DNA of 64,000 nt from Tiliqua scincoides (Eukaryota > Chordata > Lepidosauria > Squamata > Scincidae). The stretch spans positions 54,282,256 through 54,346,255 of the forward strand of contig NC_089821.1 in assembly GCF_035046505.1 (NCBI RefSeq). The letters run 5' to 3'. This document shows, piece after piece, positions 31,768 through 44,921 of the stretch. The notes beneath the pieces are model-generated. The model was not told where the DNA came from. It worked only from the letters and a program-made list of their open reading frames with translations, and made no database searches. Within the stretch, counting starts at the first letter, position 1; the number at the start of each line of letters is the position of its first letter. The position numbers and the translations under genes are program-made.

Positions 31768-34448
31768 GAGAGCTTCCAACAGACCAGGACAAGATACCCT
31801 GAATGTAAGTTAGCGGTGAGCCCAGTCCAGGCTAAGTTCAGTTTGTGGCAGTGCATACATATGAACTGCCTGCCACAAACTGGAAGCCATACAAAGGAAC
31901 CCTGAGTTACTAACCCACAGCCTGAATATGTAACATTTTTTATTTTTGCTCCAAAAATAGAGCAAAAGTATTCCTTCCTCAGGGGAGCTCAGGGTGGCAT
32001 ATATGTGAGGGTACAAATTAGAAAACCACCATTATACCACTGCACATCCACTACCAGTACCCTCAGACACGAATGCCACTCATATCAATAATCAGGGCTG
32101 CAAGAGTCAGAAATATCTGATGAGGGAACTGGAGAGAATTTTCCATGTTATTGTTGAAGGAGATTTTGGGGAGCAAATTCATTTTTGCTCAAGGCACAAG
32201 CAATGGGCAGTAGAACAGACTCCTGATAGATCAAAGTATAACTAAACAGAGGACTTAATGAATTACTACAGATAAGGAGCCAACATCCTGTTCTTATCAA
32301 ATTGCCTGCAAGCTAAGGTGGAAGTCCCCTGGTCATTCCAAGCAAATGTGACCATCTGACATATTCACTGACTTTTAAGTGTGTACCTTTTCCCACCTAT
32401 ATTAATTCCTTAAGAGCCTCTTTGTCCTAGTGAGTGAATGGAGTCAACCAGCTGCTCGACCTTCCCCAAGATTGCTTTAACCTATTGCAAGTTGATTCAT
32501 AAAAGGACTTTGGAGTTAAATAAACTGCTGCTGGGTAAAGTAGCTCTATGAAGGCCACATGAAGGCTTCTTGGGCGTTGACCAGTGATTGTCTGCCTGAT
32601 ATAGCTACAGATTAACTGCATTCAGGAAGGACAAAGCAACTTATCTCCACCTTCCAAAGGTCTCTCAGAGTGTACTCAGGCGGCACAATAAAGCTCCTTC
32701 CATGTACAGTGCATAATCCACCCCTGCGCATAAGCATCTGCTATTACATCTGGGTCAAAGGGAAGATCTGTCACTTGGTTGAGTGACATTGTGGAGCTGC
32801 CATTTTGTAGGTTGCTATGGAGATAGGAAAATCTAATGTAAGGGACATCCATTGCATACTATGTTTTGTGTTGGGCACAAATATTATTTTAGAGCAGGGG
32901 TGGCCAACCTACACCACATGAAGTGGCACTTTTAAAGTATAGAATCTTGAATGTGTCACTGCATCTTAATGTCACTTTTAGCAATTACCACAATAACTAT
33001 ACAGAGCCTCCAAGTTCAAAGGCAGTATATCTCCAAGTGCCAGAAGGTACAGAGCAAGAAACATGGGAGTGCTGTTGCGTATTTGGGGCTTTCCAAATAG
33101 ACAACTGTTGATGGGACCAGAAAAGTGGCCTATTAGAGCTAATTGCAGATGAGCAACACTTTTCCCACGAAAGCAACTTATTCCATGAACTGCACAATGC
33201 TTGGACATTTGTGCAATTTCTGAACAGCTACGGTGTGCGTCAGGGGTTGAGTAAGTCAGGGGAATTTCACTGAGCCTCAGGCTCATAATTAGCAAAAGTT
33301 TTCTCTGTGAGGAAAACATAGTTAATGGCAACAAGATAAACTAAGACTTTGTTTATATGCAGTGGCATCACTAGGGTTTGCATCACCTTGTATGGGAAGC
33401 CAAAGCATCATCCCCTTGATGGATCTCTTCTCATGCAGTGGGCATCATTGCCCCACCCCTGCATAATCAAAATTACACCTTTAAATTACAATATACTACA
33501 CACAGCCTAAATGTATGTACTCATGTATTTATTTCTGTAGAAATGAACAGGAACAAAAACACAAAAAGTGCAACACTTACTGAACATTTTAACTTATTTC
33601 TTTAAAAATGGGGAGAAACAGATTAAATACACAAACAGTGGAACACTTGGTGAACAGCTCTAGTGGTATCAGCAGGGTTTGGTTGTCAGGGTTAGAGCAC
33701 AACCCTGATAGAATCTGCAGGCCTGAATAAGGCAGGGCCTAATGTATTCCATGCAGCCTACAGGTAAAGTGCTGAGTCATCATGACTCAGGGTCCCAATG
33801 CACTGCACTGTGAATGAACATGCCTGATGCAATCACAGGGATGAGATCAAGCATCACAAAACAGGGTGTGGCAGGAGGATGATGCAACAACCATCCTGAT
33901 TGGCTCACAGATCCTAATAAGCAAGGCTGTGAGAGCCCCTCATTTGTGGGTCATTGGTGGTCCTGGAAAGTCCTGTGTAATTTGCTGTCTCCTCTTTGCT
34001 ATGCTGCTGCTACTGCTGTAAATACTTGTAAATACAGACCTAATTTGTGGTGGATTTCCTTGATGTCTGTGTAATCTCTGCTGGGTTGCAAGTTCTGTCC
34101 TTGAAGCTGCATTCCGCTGCTCTGCCTGATAAGGAGATAGTTCCTCCTTGACATTGGTCACTCGGTGTGAGAGCTCATGGCATCATCCTCATGATAGATT
34201 TCTTCCCGTACCAGACCATACAGAAGAAATTACAATATCATACTCACAACCTAAATGCAGTGACAGCACTAGGGTTGGTGTAACCCACGTTAACTTTATT
34301 TCAATATACAACAATACACGCAAAAATACACGCAACAAATCAGTAATCAGCAAAAAACCAGTGGCCAACATGGTGACACTCACACAACTGAATAAGAGTT
34401 CTAGTATGAGCTCTGATACATGGAAATGAGAGCTGACTCATATCAACA
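31768..34448. other. No gene; degenerate repeats only
   Basis: A hAT-like left end (CAGGGGTGGCCAAC) begins at 32895 without a visible right end. About 33360-33500 and 34180-34300 share phrases around CACTAGGGTT and ATTACAATAT, apparently pieces of one dispersed repeat. Confidence 0.35.
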
Positions 34449-34745
34449 CCTTATTGCTGTGGTTTTCAAACTCGCAGGGAGTTTGAAACCCGCAGTAAGT
34501 CTTTGTGGGGGGGGGGGCAGCGACGCAATCCCCAGGATCGTGTCGCTCAGGGGGCTGCAGGGACTGGGGTGCACCCTCCAGTCCCTGCAGCAGCCGTCCC
34601 CGTGTGCGGGGAGCCCTGCGCGAGCACCTGCAGGGCACCCCAGGTCAGGAAAAGGGAGAGTGGAGCGATCTGCTCTGCCTCTGCAAAAGCGAAAGGGTGG
34701 CAACGGGGATAGGGATGTTCTGAGGATGGGAAGGGGGCAGTTATA
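34449..34745. repeat. GC-rich stretch with a hAT-like left end
   Basis: Starts near GTGGTTTTCAAACTCGC, followed by an inverted echo (GAGTTTGAAACCCGC), a poly-G run and GC-rich DNA. It resembles the left ends of 44922 and 60194. Confidence 0.35.
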
Positions 34746-35234
34746 GGCAGCAGTTGTTCTGCTGATATCCTATCCCCCTTGCTGGCTTTGATCCACCTAC
34801 TCAGGTCTACTTACTTATGCCAGCAAAATAGCTAGTGCAGGTCTGAGTAGACCCATCACAGCAACAGAGACTTACATGGGGGAAGGGAAAAAAATTTATT
34901 TACTTGGAGTAGGGCTCAGGGACATGAAACTCCCCTGTGGGATGCAGTGCATGCCCTATTGGGGCAGCTACATGGATGTTGGGGAAGTGACTTTGGATTG
35001 GATTGCCCTGCTACAATATATTGGAAAAGTCACCTGAGAGTAAGTTCTATTAGATTTTACTTCTGCATAAACATGCGCTCTCTCACTCTCTCTCAAAGAA
35101 ATTTTACACACACCTGGGGTAAATCCCATTTAAGCACACTGTGTACATGATTCTGTATCTGGAAGCTCCTTATAGGGTGTAAAGAAATTTTTGTTTTTTA
35201 GTATTGTTATACCATTTGGTTTCATGATTAAAAC

Positions 35235-35526
35235 CAGGGATCTCCAAACCCCGACCCTCTATCCAGCCCGCAGCCAGCCTCTTGTCCCCTGAAAGCCCCT
35301 GGCCCACTTTGCCAAACATGACTGGAACTATGCTCTGGTTGCATCTGGAGGGTGTTCTAAGGGCCAGAGAGGTTGAATGAATGAGCCCATTCATTCATGT
35401 ATTCACACATCTAAGTTCCATCTATAATTTATTTATATAAATTTTATATTTAAATTTTTTTCTGGCCCTCAAAACCATGCCAGACATTTGATGTGGTCCT
35501 CTGGCCAAAAAGTTTGGAGACCCCTG
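35235..35526. mobile_element. hAT non-autonomous element (family 1)
   Basis: Ends CAGGGATCTCCAAACCCC and GTTTGGAGACCCCTG. The right end abuts an L2-like tail, so the 8-bp duplication is obscured. Confidence 0.8.
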
Positions 35527-35790
35527 ATTATTATTATTATTATTATTAACAGTATTTATATACCGCTTTTCAACTAAAAGTTCACAAAGTGGTTTACAGA
35601 GAAAAATCAAATAAGTAATGGCTCCCTGACCCAAAAGGGCTCACAATCTAAAATGATGCAAAAGAACACCAGCAGACAGCCACTTGAAAAGACACTGCTG
35701 GGGTGAGGTGGGCTAGTTACTCTCCCCCTGCTAAAAAGAGGAGCACCCACTTGAAAGAGTGCCTCTTATCCAGTTAGCAGGGACCAGTTA
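35527..35790 (-). mobile_element. L2-like LINE/SINE 3' end
   Basis: Reverse complement of 11131-11403: (TTA)n, TATATACCGCTTTTCAAC, AAAGTGGTTTACAGAG, ending near CCAGTTAGCAGGGACC. Confidence 0.65.
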
Positions 35791-35816
35791 GATTATTAAA
35801 ACTATCATTCTACAAG

Positions 35817-35989
35817 TGCATTCAGTGTAATGAATGGACAACTAATCTTTTTAATCAAATTGATTAATTGATTAACAAGCCTAACCAGGTCTACTCAGAA
35901 GTAAGTTCTATTTTGTTCAATGGGGCTTACTCTCAGGAAAGTGTGGTTAGGATTGCAGCCTTAGTTATTCATTCATTACACTGAATGCA
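35817..35989. repeat. 20-bp perfect inverted repeat enclosing a MITE
   Basis: The arms TGCATTCAGTGTAATGAATG (35817-35836) and its exact reverse complement (35970-35989) enclose a family B MITE (35879-35960) and A/T-rich DNA with several ATTAAT/GATTAA units. The arms may be the ends of an unrecognised palindromic element. Confidence 0.6.
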
Positions 35990-35990
35990 A

Positions 35991-37172
35991 TTAATTCACA
36001 TTGATTAATCACACTTGACTAACTTCTTTTTCTTGTCATTCTAAAGGGAGCTTTCCATGTGGCTGTACCACCTCCCCTCCCCTCTTTTATCCTTTTTAAA
36101 TATTGCACGCAGATGGTGGTGGTCACAGCACCTGGTGGTGGTCAAAGCTGCTGTCCTGGAAATCACCATTCTATTTTTTCACAATGCCCTAGAAACAGTG
36201 TTGTTTTGGTGGTTCTGGAGAAAAATGGCAGCAACCATTTTGTTCCTCAATGCCCCAGAACAATGGTGTATCCTGGTTACTGTTGGCACTGGCCAAGATA
36301 AGAACTCTGCTGCCACCTCTTTAAAGTTACAAATTGTTTCAAAAAGAATGGAGTGTGCTACACTGCAAGGTAAGCCTACACCCCTTTAGCAAAAAAAGGA
36401 TGTTGTGGCTGTCTGGTTACATGTCTTTCATAATTAATAATTTTTAAAAAATGGACTAAATGGTTCCAGTTTGGTTCCGTTTTCTTCATTTGTCCTGAAA
36501 CAAATGCATCCCCACAGCTCCTTGCAGAGGCCTTCACTGAAATTTCTTCTCTTTCAGGCATGACTCTTTCCTTGCCACTGCCTCACATTCAAAGATGTAT
36601 GAGCCCACATGCATAGTGAAATGTTCCTGAGTCAAATCACAGGGTCATTGAGAAAGTGCCTAATCCCCACTTGAATGAATGCTAATGACTCTCAAATTAG
36701 TAAGGCATGACATCAGGGCTTTTAAAATTTTAAAACCCTCAGAGGAAGGAAGCCAAGCCACAGTTGCTGAGAAACTTCTTGTCATGGTTGGCAAGATGTG
36801 TACAGGTGTTCAGTAAGAATCTGAATATCTGATGGAGAAAGAAGAAAGTGCAACCCATTGACAAGATTGCCCCATCCTTAAATACTAGCTTAGCAAATGC
36901 AAAGAGGCCAAACCTGCATTCCTTCTATTGGAAAGGAAGGCATCAAAATGAGGCACCAGGACTTTGTAAATGCCACCCACTGTCAAGGTCTTCTACTCAG
37001 TTCCATTTGTTCTTTTCACCAAACAAATAAAAAAGGAACAATGAATCCAAATACATCCTTATTTGGAGTTCTTTCATATAAGAATGAGTTCATAGTTAAT
37101 GAGAGACCAGCTGGATAATGTGTTCACCAGGAGTTCACTACATAGCCTTTCCTCTCTCATGCCCTCTCAGCC
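35991..37172. other. No gene seen
   Basis: Unique-looking DNA. Confidence 0.35.
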
Positions 37173-37174
37173 TG

Positions 37175-37339
37175 AGGGCCCAATCCTATCCAACTTTCTA
37201 GCTCTGGTGTAGCCACAATGCGGCACATATTCCCATACCTTGAGGAGACCCCGGTGACTGCCCCTCCACCGCAGAATGCAGCGTACAACCCACTGGCACA
37301 ACTGCACCAGCACTGGACAATTGGATAGGATTGGGCCCT
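37175..37339. mobile_element. MITE family A
   Basis: Ends AGGGCCCAATCCTATCC and GGATAGGATTGGGCCCT are perfect inverted repeats. Confidence 0.8.
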
Positions 37340-37472
37340 CAATCTTCCCCAACTGCAATATGGGGATAATAATCCTTACTTACCTTACAAGATTGTTGTG
37401 AGGATTACATCAAAATATTATATGTGAAGCAACTGGCACAATTAAAAGTGAGATACAAATGCTAAGGATTTT

Positions 37473-37620
37473 AGGGCCCAATCCTATCCAACTTTGCAGT
37501 GCTGATGCAGCTGTAGGTAAGGTAAGACCCGCTTACCTTGAGGAGGCCACCACAGGATGCAGAGCATGCCTGATTGTCATGGCTGCATCAGCACTACAAA
37601 GTTGGATAGGATTGGGCCCT
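37473..37620. mobile_element. MITE family A with TTA target duplication
   Basis: GGGCCC ends, with TTA immediately on both sides (37471-37473 and 37619-37622 depending on the assigned edge). The inverted ends AATCCTATCCAACTTTG and CAAAGTTGGATAGGATT match perfectly. Confidence 0.8.
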
Positions 37621-37700
37621 TATTAAAACCCCCCTACCACAGATTCCTCCCTTTTGCACCCCCCCTACCAATTCAAAAAGGAAACGCCCAAGCCAACTCA

Positions 37701-38264
37701 GAGCCCAATCCTGAGGTCTGTGGCACAGCTCTGTGCCGCGGACCTTAGTCGCAAACGTGCCATAAGGCACGTTTGCAGGACTCACCACCGGGCTCCTGCC
37801 GGAGCTAGCCCAGCACCGGCTGGCTTTGGGCTAGCACCCGGAGGTCACATGGGTTCCACAGCTCTGCAGTCTCCTGGACCGCCGGGCTGTGGAATGGGAG
37901 GCAGTGGCGTGGCCGGTGGCGTGGGGGAGGCTTTCTGGGCAGGGGGGAGGCATGGCTGGGGGTGTGGGAGAGGCGTGTTGGGGGGAGGGGGAGAGGTGGA
38001 TCAGCGGAGATGAGCTCCGCAGGATCCAAGGTGCTCATGCAGGGCTGCTCGCCTTACACAAGCGCCTTTACTTTAGTGGCGACCTTTTGGTTGCCGCTAA
38101 AGTGAGGAACCCCATTGTGGGGCTGCTTCCCTTACTTGGGGGAGGGGACGAATGTCCCCTTCTCCCGAGGAGCCTCCTGCAGTAGCGCGGGAGGTGCAGG
38201 ATCTGGCGGCAGCCCTCCGTGGAGCCGCCGGGTCTGGGAGCTCCGGGCAGCTCAGGATTGGGCT
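37701..38264. mobile_element. Long GC-rich MITE with perfect CAATCCTGAG ends
   Basis: AGCCCAATCCTGAG at the left and CTCAGGATTGGGCT at the right are perfect inverted complements about 560 bp apart. The inside is GC-rich (GCACGTTTGC, GGAGGCGTGT). A related left end with the same GCACGTTTG-type phrase lies at 46562. Confidence 0.65.
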
Positions 38265-41250
38265 GCCCTGCATTCCTTGTAATGTGTAGTTTGACCCTTT
38301 GGATTTATAATCTGCCCCACCTCAAACACTTGGAGCAGGTAACCAAAGCAAAACATTAGCAAAACACGATATGATATAATCCAATTCAGTGAAAAGTCCC
38401 CACCTTTTCCTATCTTAATATAAAGGCTCGTCCAAGCAGACGGGTCTTGCAATGCTTCTTGCAATGCAAATACAAAGGTCATTTGGCACCCAGGGCCCAT
38501 AAATTTTTTGGCATCCTCCCCATGACAAAATTATTTTTGGTAATAATCATGAAATGAATAATAATGGCCAGAGAAGAAGTGCAGACAGTGAAAATTTTCT
38601 TTTATTGAACTTATATATAAAAGGTTTCACGTATGTAGTAAACATTAGAGATCATAACCCAAAACAAAACAGGGAAGGAATGTCTATCAGGATAATATGC
38701 AGTGGGTTTGCAGTCTATCACACATACAAAAGCAGTTTTGTAGTAATATAGAAGAAAGGCAAAACATACATACCTTTATGAAGAATACATTTGGTTTTCT
38801 GAAATGCTTGCAACAAGCTATTTATTCCCAGTGGTAATCACAGTGTAATTCACTTTTTGTTACAGCGTACACCTTTCATTACAGGATTCCCAGTGTAATC
38901 CACTTTTTGTTGCATAAGGCAGTTGTGTTTCCATTTATGGTTGTTTTTTTTTTTTTGGCTATAATGTTTGATAGAATAGAGATATTTTAACGTGGTTTGT
39001 TTCATTGCATTCTGCATGACATTATGCATCGAATGATATATAACATGATGATATTATTCAAAAATACCAAGATTTTAAACATTGGGAGGCGGTCTCTGTT
39101 GCCCCCCTACAGCTTGGCACCCAGGGCTTGTGGCCCCCCTGCCCCCTTATTTGTATGCCACTGCTCAGGCTTGAGCTTCGGGGAGTCTGCAGTGCAAGAC
39201 GATTATGTTAATGGCATTATAAGAATAATCTCTGAGCTTTTTTTCATGGAACACAAACCATTCCCTCCCATGCATGCCACTAGATACCTAAGCGAGGATC
39301 CCCACAGTTCCCCATGGAGCCCCTGGAGCCCTCTCTCCAATCCTTAACTGATCACATAATTCTAAATATCAGAAATTCTTTCTGTTGTCTTCCATTGACA
39401 GCACCAGTGCTTGTCTTCCCTGGGGCAATCTCATTTTCTTACATAATGGAAGGACTGTTTCACCAGGAAAAACCCACTCTGCCTCCTCCTGAAAATGGGA
39501 AGCAATTACTTGGCAATTGCCAGCAATGTGCCCTTTGAATAAGGCAGATTGTGAAGAATGACTGACAGTGTAAAGCAAATTCCAGGAAATGTCTCCAGAG
39601 TCTAGAAAGTTTGAGGACAAGAAATTGCAGATCAACTAATCAGGAATTTGCAATCAGTGCTAGCTATTCAGTGACAGAATGTATCAAGGACACACTGCTG
39701 AGTCCAGGCTGCACATTTTCCAGGCACTTTGTACTTCCAAATATTTTATTCCTACTAAACATCCCAAGTAATTGTGTATAGGATTGCAGTCTGAGACCAG
39801 TCCTATTCCCTGCCAGCCCACAGTGTGCAGTGCAGCTGAAGGAGCACACAGTGTATGTGGAAGGGGGGCACCAGATGGCCCAGGAGAGGTAAATAAAAAC
39901 CTTTTCTGCTTATCTCCCTGTCGGCCACCTGGCCTCCAATGATTTCCTTGAACTGATGCCAGCTATTTGGCTGACATAAGTCTGAGGAGACTCAGGATGG
40001 TTTGGGGCACCAGGTTTCTTGCTACTTATGCTAATAAGGTAATAGTAAGTTTGAGTAACCATAACCCTTAACATTGCTTAGGAACAGGAGTGTACGTTTG
40101 GTAAAAATTAGTAAATGAAGTAGGTTAATGTTGCTGACTAATGCGCACATTACTTGTAGACAGAGAAACATTCTAATCCAGGTCAGTAGACGTCTACCAT
40201 TTCCATTGTTCAAGCACTGCCAAAAATCAAGCATTTTCAGACCAGCACATAAATTATATTTGGAGACTAAATAAATACACATACTTGCTAACTGGTGTGG
40301 TACCATGCTGAGAAAGCAACGACTTTGAAGACTGATCATTTGAACTGGAGAGAGCATTAATATTACATTAACATATAATCAAAATCGGTTTCACAAAAAC
40401 TACCAAGCCCATTTGGCTTATAGTACAAATGTTTTAGGTTGGTCAGCAAGTAGTATACAACAAGAACTGCTATTCTGCAAGTCTCATTTGTGCTAGCAAG
40501 ATTTAGCACAAGAGAAGGGTGTGGTATATTGAACACTCCAGCTCAAGTCACATACTGTATACAGTAACTAGTCATGCATAATAATTTGGTGGAGATGGAT
40601 GGGAATGCACATCCCCACCCACATCAAAAAGCACATCTCGCCACTACAGTAGGGCCCAGATGAGATTCCACAATTGTGTTCACTGCATATTTCTACAAAT
40701 GCATTTTCTATGCTGGCTCAGAGCCACTATTAAATCGACACCCCACCTTTCTTTAGGATGTAGGCTGATGAACTTCCGGACTGCTCTGAGGGCTGCCTGC
40801 TAGGTCACGTCTGGAGGTCTTCTGAGGGCCAGAAAGGCCATGTGTGGCCTCTCTGGCCCTCAGAAGGCCTTCTAAGGCCTCCAGAAAGCCTTAGAAAGGT
40901 ACTTTTTGGGAAAACGGGAAACGTCTTTCTAAGGCTTTCCAGAGGCCTCAGAAGACCTCCAGATACCAGGCCTCAGAAAGACACCAAACCTCAGAAGACC
41001 TCTGGATCCCAGGTTGTTTCCGGTACAGGCACTGATCAGACCCAGAACTTCAGCAAAGGTGCTCTGCTTCAGCAAAGCAACTGCATTAGGTGACTTTGGA
41101 CCAAACCCTTGGTCCTATTGACTCTGGAGCATGTTGCCTCTATGAATGCCGGACAGAATTCCTGAGTCCAGAAGCCTCTTTGTGTGATCAAAGGCCACAA
41201 AAAGACTTTCAATTCTGGTCACTTCTCAGTAATTAAGCCTAATTAATTTA
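38265..41250. other. No gene; minor repeats
   Basis: At 38834-38925 the phrase CAGTGTAAT.CACTTTTTGTT occurs twice about 60 bases apart. The phrase GGCACCCAGGGC flanks 38490-39130 and may mark a degenerate element. Two CAGGTT-like GC blocks lie near 40850-41030. No exon recognised. Confidence 0.35.
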
Positions 41251-41254
41251 GACC

Positions 41255-41545
41255 TGATTATGGAATTTGCTGCTACAGGGTGCTGTGTGAGCCACTGGTT
41301 TAGATGGCTTTAAAAGAGATTAGATGAATTCATAGAGGAGAACCCTATTGGCAGCTATAAGTCATGATGGCTAGATGGTTGTAGTGGGGGGATGACTCCA
41401 GATGCAGAGGCAATGTGACCCTGTATACCATTTGCTGGAGAAGAACAGCAGAAGAAGGCTACTCTTCACCAGCCCTGCTTGTGGTCTTCCTGAAAAAAAA
41501 ATCTGGTTGGCCAAGATGCTAGTATGGATAGGCCTTATTCTGATC
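41255..41545 (+). mobile_element. CR1-type LINE 3' fragment (other subfamily)
   Basis: Contains TTTAGATGGCTTTAAAAGAG, GATGAATTCATAGAGGAGAA and AGCTATAAGTCATGATGGC, the familiar CR1 C-terminal and 3'UTR pattern, older than the copy at 12862. Confidence 0.65.
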
Positions 41546-42229
41546 CAGCAGAGCTCTTCTTGTGGCCTCATCCTCTCAGCAACTATAACTTCAGTCCTAT
41601 GCCCTCTCACTTCTTCTCTTCTCCGTCTTACAATGCCCTGCTCTGCTAGCCATAAAACCATTCTTTTTGTGCATGTGAACGTGTTTGCAAGATTTATCTT
41701 ATGAATATTTTTCAATGCCACACTGTGCAAAGAGCAATAAATACCTCTGTGTCCATAATATTGAGACAACAGCTATTTGAGAATTAGATTGCTGCTTTGC
41801 ACTTTGGACCTTTATCCATTCACAAGATCCATTACCTCTGACTCAGCAGCGAATGCTGAACCTTCAGTCTCATAAATTCTTCTTTGCCATTTAAACGTTA
41901 TCATGAAATGTATTTTCCACTGAAAGTAAAACCAAAACAATCCTCAATTGCCATTTTACTTGGTATAAAGAGAGCTGTGAACGTGCACGTTGTATCTACT
42001 AAAATGGTACCCGTGTGGAAGATTGAACGATTGCCACATACTGGGTAGAGTCCTGACCAATGTTTCTGCCTTTGGCAACCCCCTTGCAAATGGTCGCTCA
42101 TTCACAAAGGAAGCTTCTGTCTCTATCATTGGCAGTGCCACCTGCAAACACTAGTTGGGATGCCACCCATTTTTTCTTCATAGGACAGCAAATGCAACAT
42201 TTAAGTACTGCACAAAGGTGGACAGTACA
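41546..42229. other. No gene seen
   Basis: Unique-looking DNA. Confidence 0.35.
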
Positions 42230-42545
42230 AGACAATGGCTTGTCTGGCAACCCCACCAACTGTGAACTCCTCCCCTGAGGAAGAGGGGGCCCACCTGACC
42301 CTGACGCCAACCATCTTTAAACTGGCAGTAAAAACATTTCCATTCCATTGCTGGTTTTTTTAATTGGTTTATTGCTTTTTGCCTTGGCTCACCATTTCAG
42401 TATGTTAATAAATTGTGATCTTTTTTGGTTATTAATTGATTTTTATTGTTGTATAAATTTTTGATCTGTTGTAAGCTGCCTTAAGCTGCCTATTGTGAGC
42501 TGTGAGTTCTTTTTATGGAGACAAAAGGCAGCACATAGTATTTAA
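42230..42545 (+). mobile_element. LINE 3' tail (L2/CR1-type, degenerate)
   Basis: TTTAATTGGTTTATTG, GATCTGTTGTAAGCTGCC and AGACAAAAGGCAGCACATAG form a sauropsid LINE 3' pattern. Confidence 0.5.
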
Positions 42546-44920
42546 TCAATCCATCAATTGTTGTGGCTTTGATAGTACTCAGATGAACACACTTTTATGC
42601 CTTGAAAAGAGTAAGAAGACTCAGGTCTGGCTGCCAGCAAAGGGGGGGGGGAACGAAACATTCTTGATGCACAGCCTTTAAACTTGAAAGCCATTTCAAT
42701 ATAGAGACTGACAGCCCAATCCTAACCCACACTGGAACAGGGAGGCCAGCTGGCCTGCCATGTATTCAACGCAGGATTGGGACTGGTTGTGGCTTAGCCT
42801 GGGGCAAGGGTAACACCAGCTTAGCCTTACCCCGGGTAACGCTGCAGCAGTCCCAATGGGACAACTTGGATCTGTGTGACCTCAGGAAGTGGCGCAAATC
42901 CAAACAGCCTGAAATTTGTGAAGAGGGATTTTATCAGCATGCTTGCAGAGCTGTGGCTTCCTCACACACTACCCCTAAAGAATTCTGTGAGGTATCAGCT
43001 GATGCTCAGTCTCTCACACTCACACACTGCTGTCAAGACCAAATTGTGACTTATACAGCGTACAGAGTCTCAGTGCTAGCATAACGTATTTGACCAACAG
43101 ATGCAAGTATGAATTGGGAGGGGCCTTGGAAAGTAGTACAATACTGAGCACCCGAAATTCCAGAGTGAATATGTGGTTCGAATGAAAGAAACATACATTT
43201 CAAACTTGACATCTGGAGCAGGGTGTGTGCGACAGTGTACATTTTGACAATTGTTTAACCTTGCTCCTAGTTTCATTCCTGGCTTTTTTAGTGGTGTTAT
43301 CCTAGACCTGGTATTGGCTGACTTTCTGTGTACAGAAACCCCCAACCTGGTCAAAGACCTTGACTGCAAGAAATTTTTTACCTAAGGTAGCCAGATATAA
43401 AGACACTAAAGGAGTAGAAATATTATAAAATTGAGATATCTATCTATCTATCTTCTCCTCAAATTGAGGACACAATCCTGCAAAAATCTGTTGCAATGAA
43501 TCCATTGAAAATACAGGAATGGGAGTTAGTTAGGCCTAACTGTTGCATGATTTCACCCTACGTTCCTCCTCCTCCTCCTGCTTCTTTGCAAGTACATCCC
43601 ACCCTTCAGTGCATGGCCCCAGGGTGGCTCACAAAATCATAAAAATAACTTCAAAAATTATCTAACAAGCAACACTGACATTTAACCCAGTAGAAAAGAG
43701 CAGCAGTGCTCTGTGAGAATCCCAGTCAGGGATTTATCCCAGGCAGGTCCATCCATGATCCCAACTGCAGCAGTTGCCTCAGGCATTGATTGGTGAGAGG
43801 CATCCATCTAAGTCTATCCACTCATCTCCAGTGCTGCTGCTGCTCCTCCTTCCATTGACTGAATGGAAGAGGAAGAATGGTGGAGAGGAGCAGTGGCATA
43901 CCTAGCACCACAGTTACCTGGGGTGGACTGCTCCCACCACCCTGCCCTTGGATGCTCGAAGCCAGGGAAAGACCTGGTTTCCATCTTGAGATCACCTGGG
44001 GAAGTCAGGTCTACCCAGAATTTGAATGCCCAGTAGACCATGCCTCCACCTCAAGATTCCCCACAGAAGAGGCCAGATCTACTTGATGAAGGGATAGGCA
44101 CACTGGCACCCCTTATAGTGTGCACCTGGGGTGGGCGACTCCCTTTGCCCTGCCTCAAAGCTGTCCTTGAAGCATTTGCCTTTAGCACCTGTGAGGCAAG
44201 GAGAACCAGGGTGTGGTTTCTTTTGCTTTCCACATGTTCTAAAGTGCTCCCACACACTCCCTGGTAGATGTAAGAACCCCTTTTGATTCAGGAAATGGCA
44301 GCCCTCATGGCCGCTGCATATACACTCACACAGAGTCTTCATGTTTAGATTTTCCAAAGGAAAGGAATTGCTTCTAATTGTATTTACGTAAAATACATCC
44401 CTGCACCATCCAGACCCAGCCCAGCAGCTGCATGAAACCCAGGGAGAGTTTGGAAGCTGTGGGTGACTGAGTCACAGAGAGTGGGCTTGGCCAGAGCGGC
44501 ATTCCTGAGGCGAGTCATCCTTCTTGGCAGAGTTGAATCAAATGGGGAGGGAAGGTGGGGAGAGCTTGGAGGGAATTTATACTTGAAGAGGGCAGAAGGT
44601 AAATGGAATTGGAGTGGGCAGAACATTAGCAGGAAAAAGCAAAAGTGAGACTCTGAATTAGCAGGAAGAAACAGAGGGGGAAATGTTGCTGAATGTAAAT
44701 GGACCCAAACCTCAGGGACTGTCAGCAGTGGACTTTGGCTTGGGTCCTATGGCTTAGGTCCTCACAGTGGACTTTGGCTTAGGTCCTGTGGATCTTCACC
44801 AGTCAGAAAAGAATCAGAAATTAAAGCTGCAACGTGATGCACATTTAACTTGGTTGTAAATCTCATTGATTGCATTCATCTTACTCTTAAGGGAACATGG
44901 ATGGAATTGGGTTAGAACAC
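42546..44920. other. No gene; scattered degenerate repeats
   Basis: A MITE-like left end (CAGCCCAATCCTAACCC) begins at 42712. A short (ATCT)n lies at 43436-43452. A LINE-like tail (CATCCCACCCTTCAG, CAGGGTGGCTCACAA) sits near 43595. A phrase with ACCTGGGGTGG is repeated at 43917 and 44128. AGTGGACTTTGGCTT is repeated at 44727 and 44767. Confidence 0.4.
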
Positions 44921-44921
44921 T

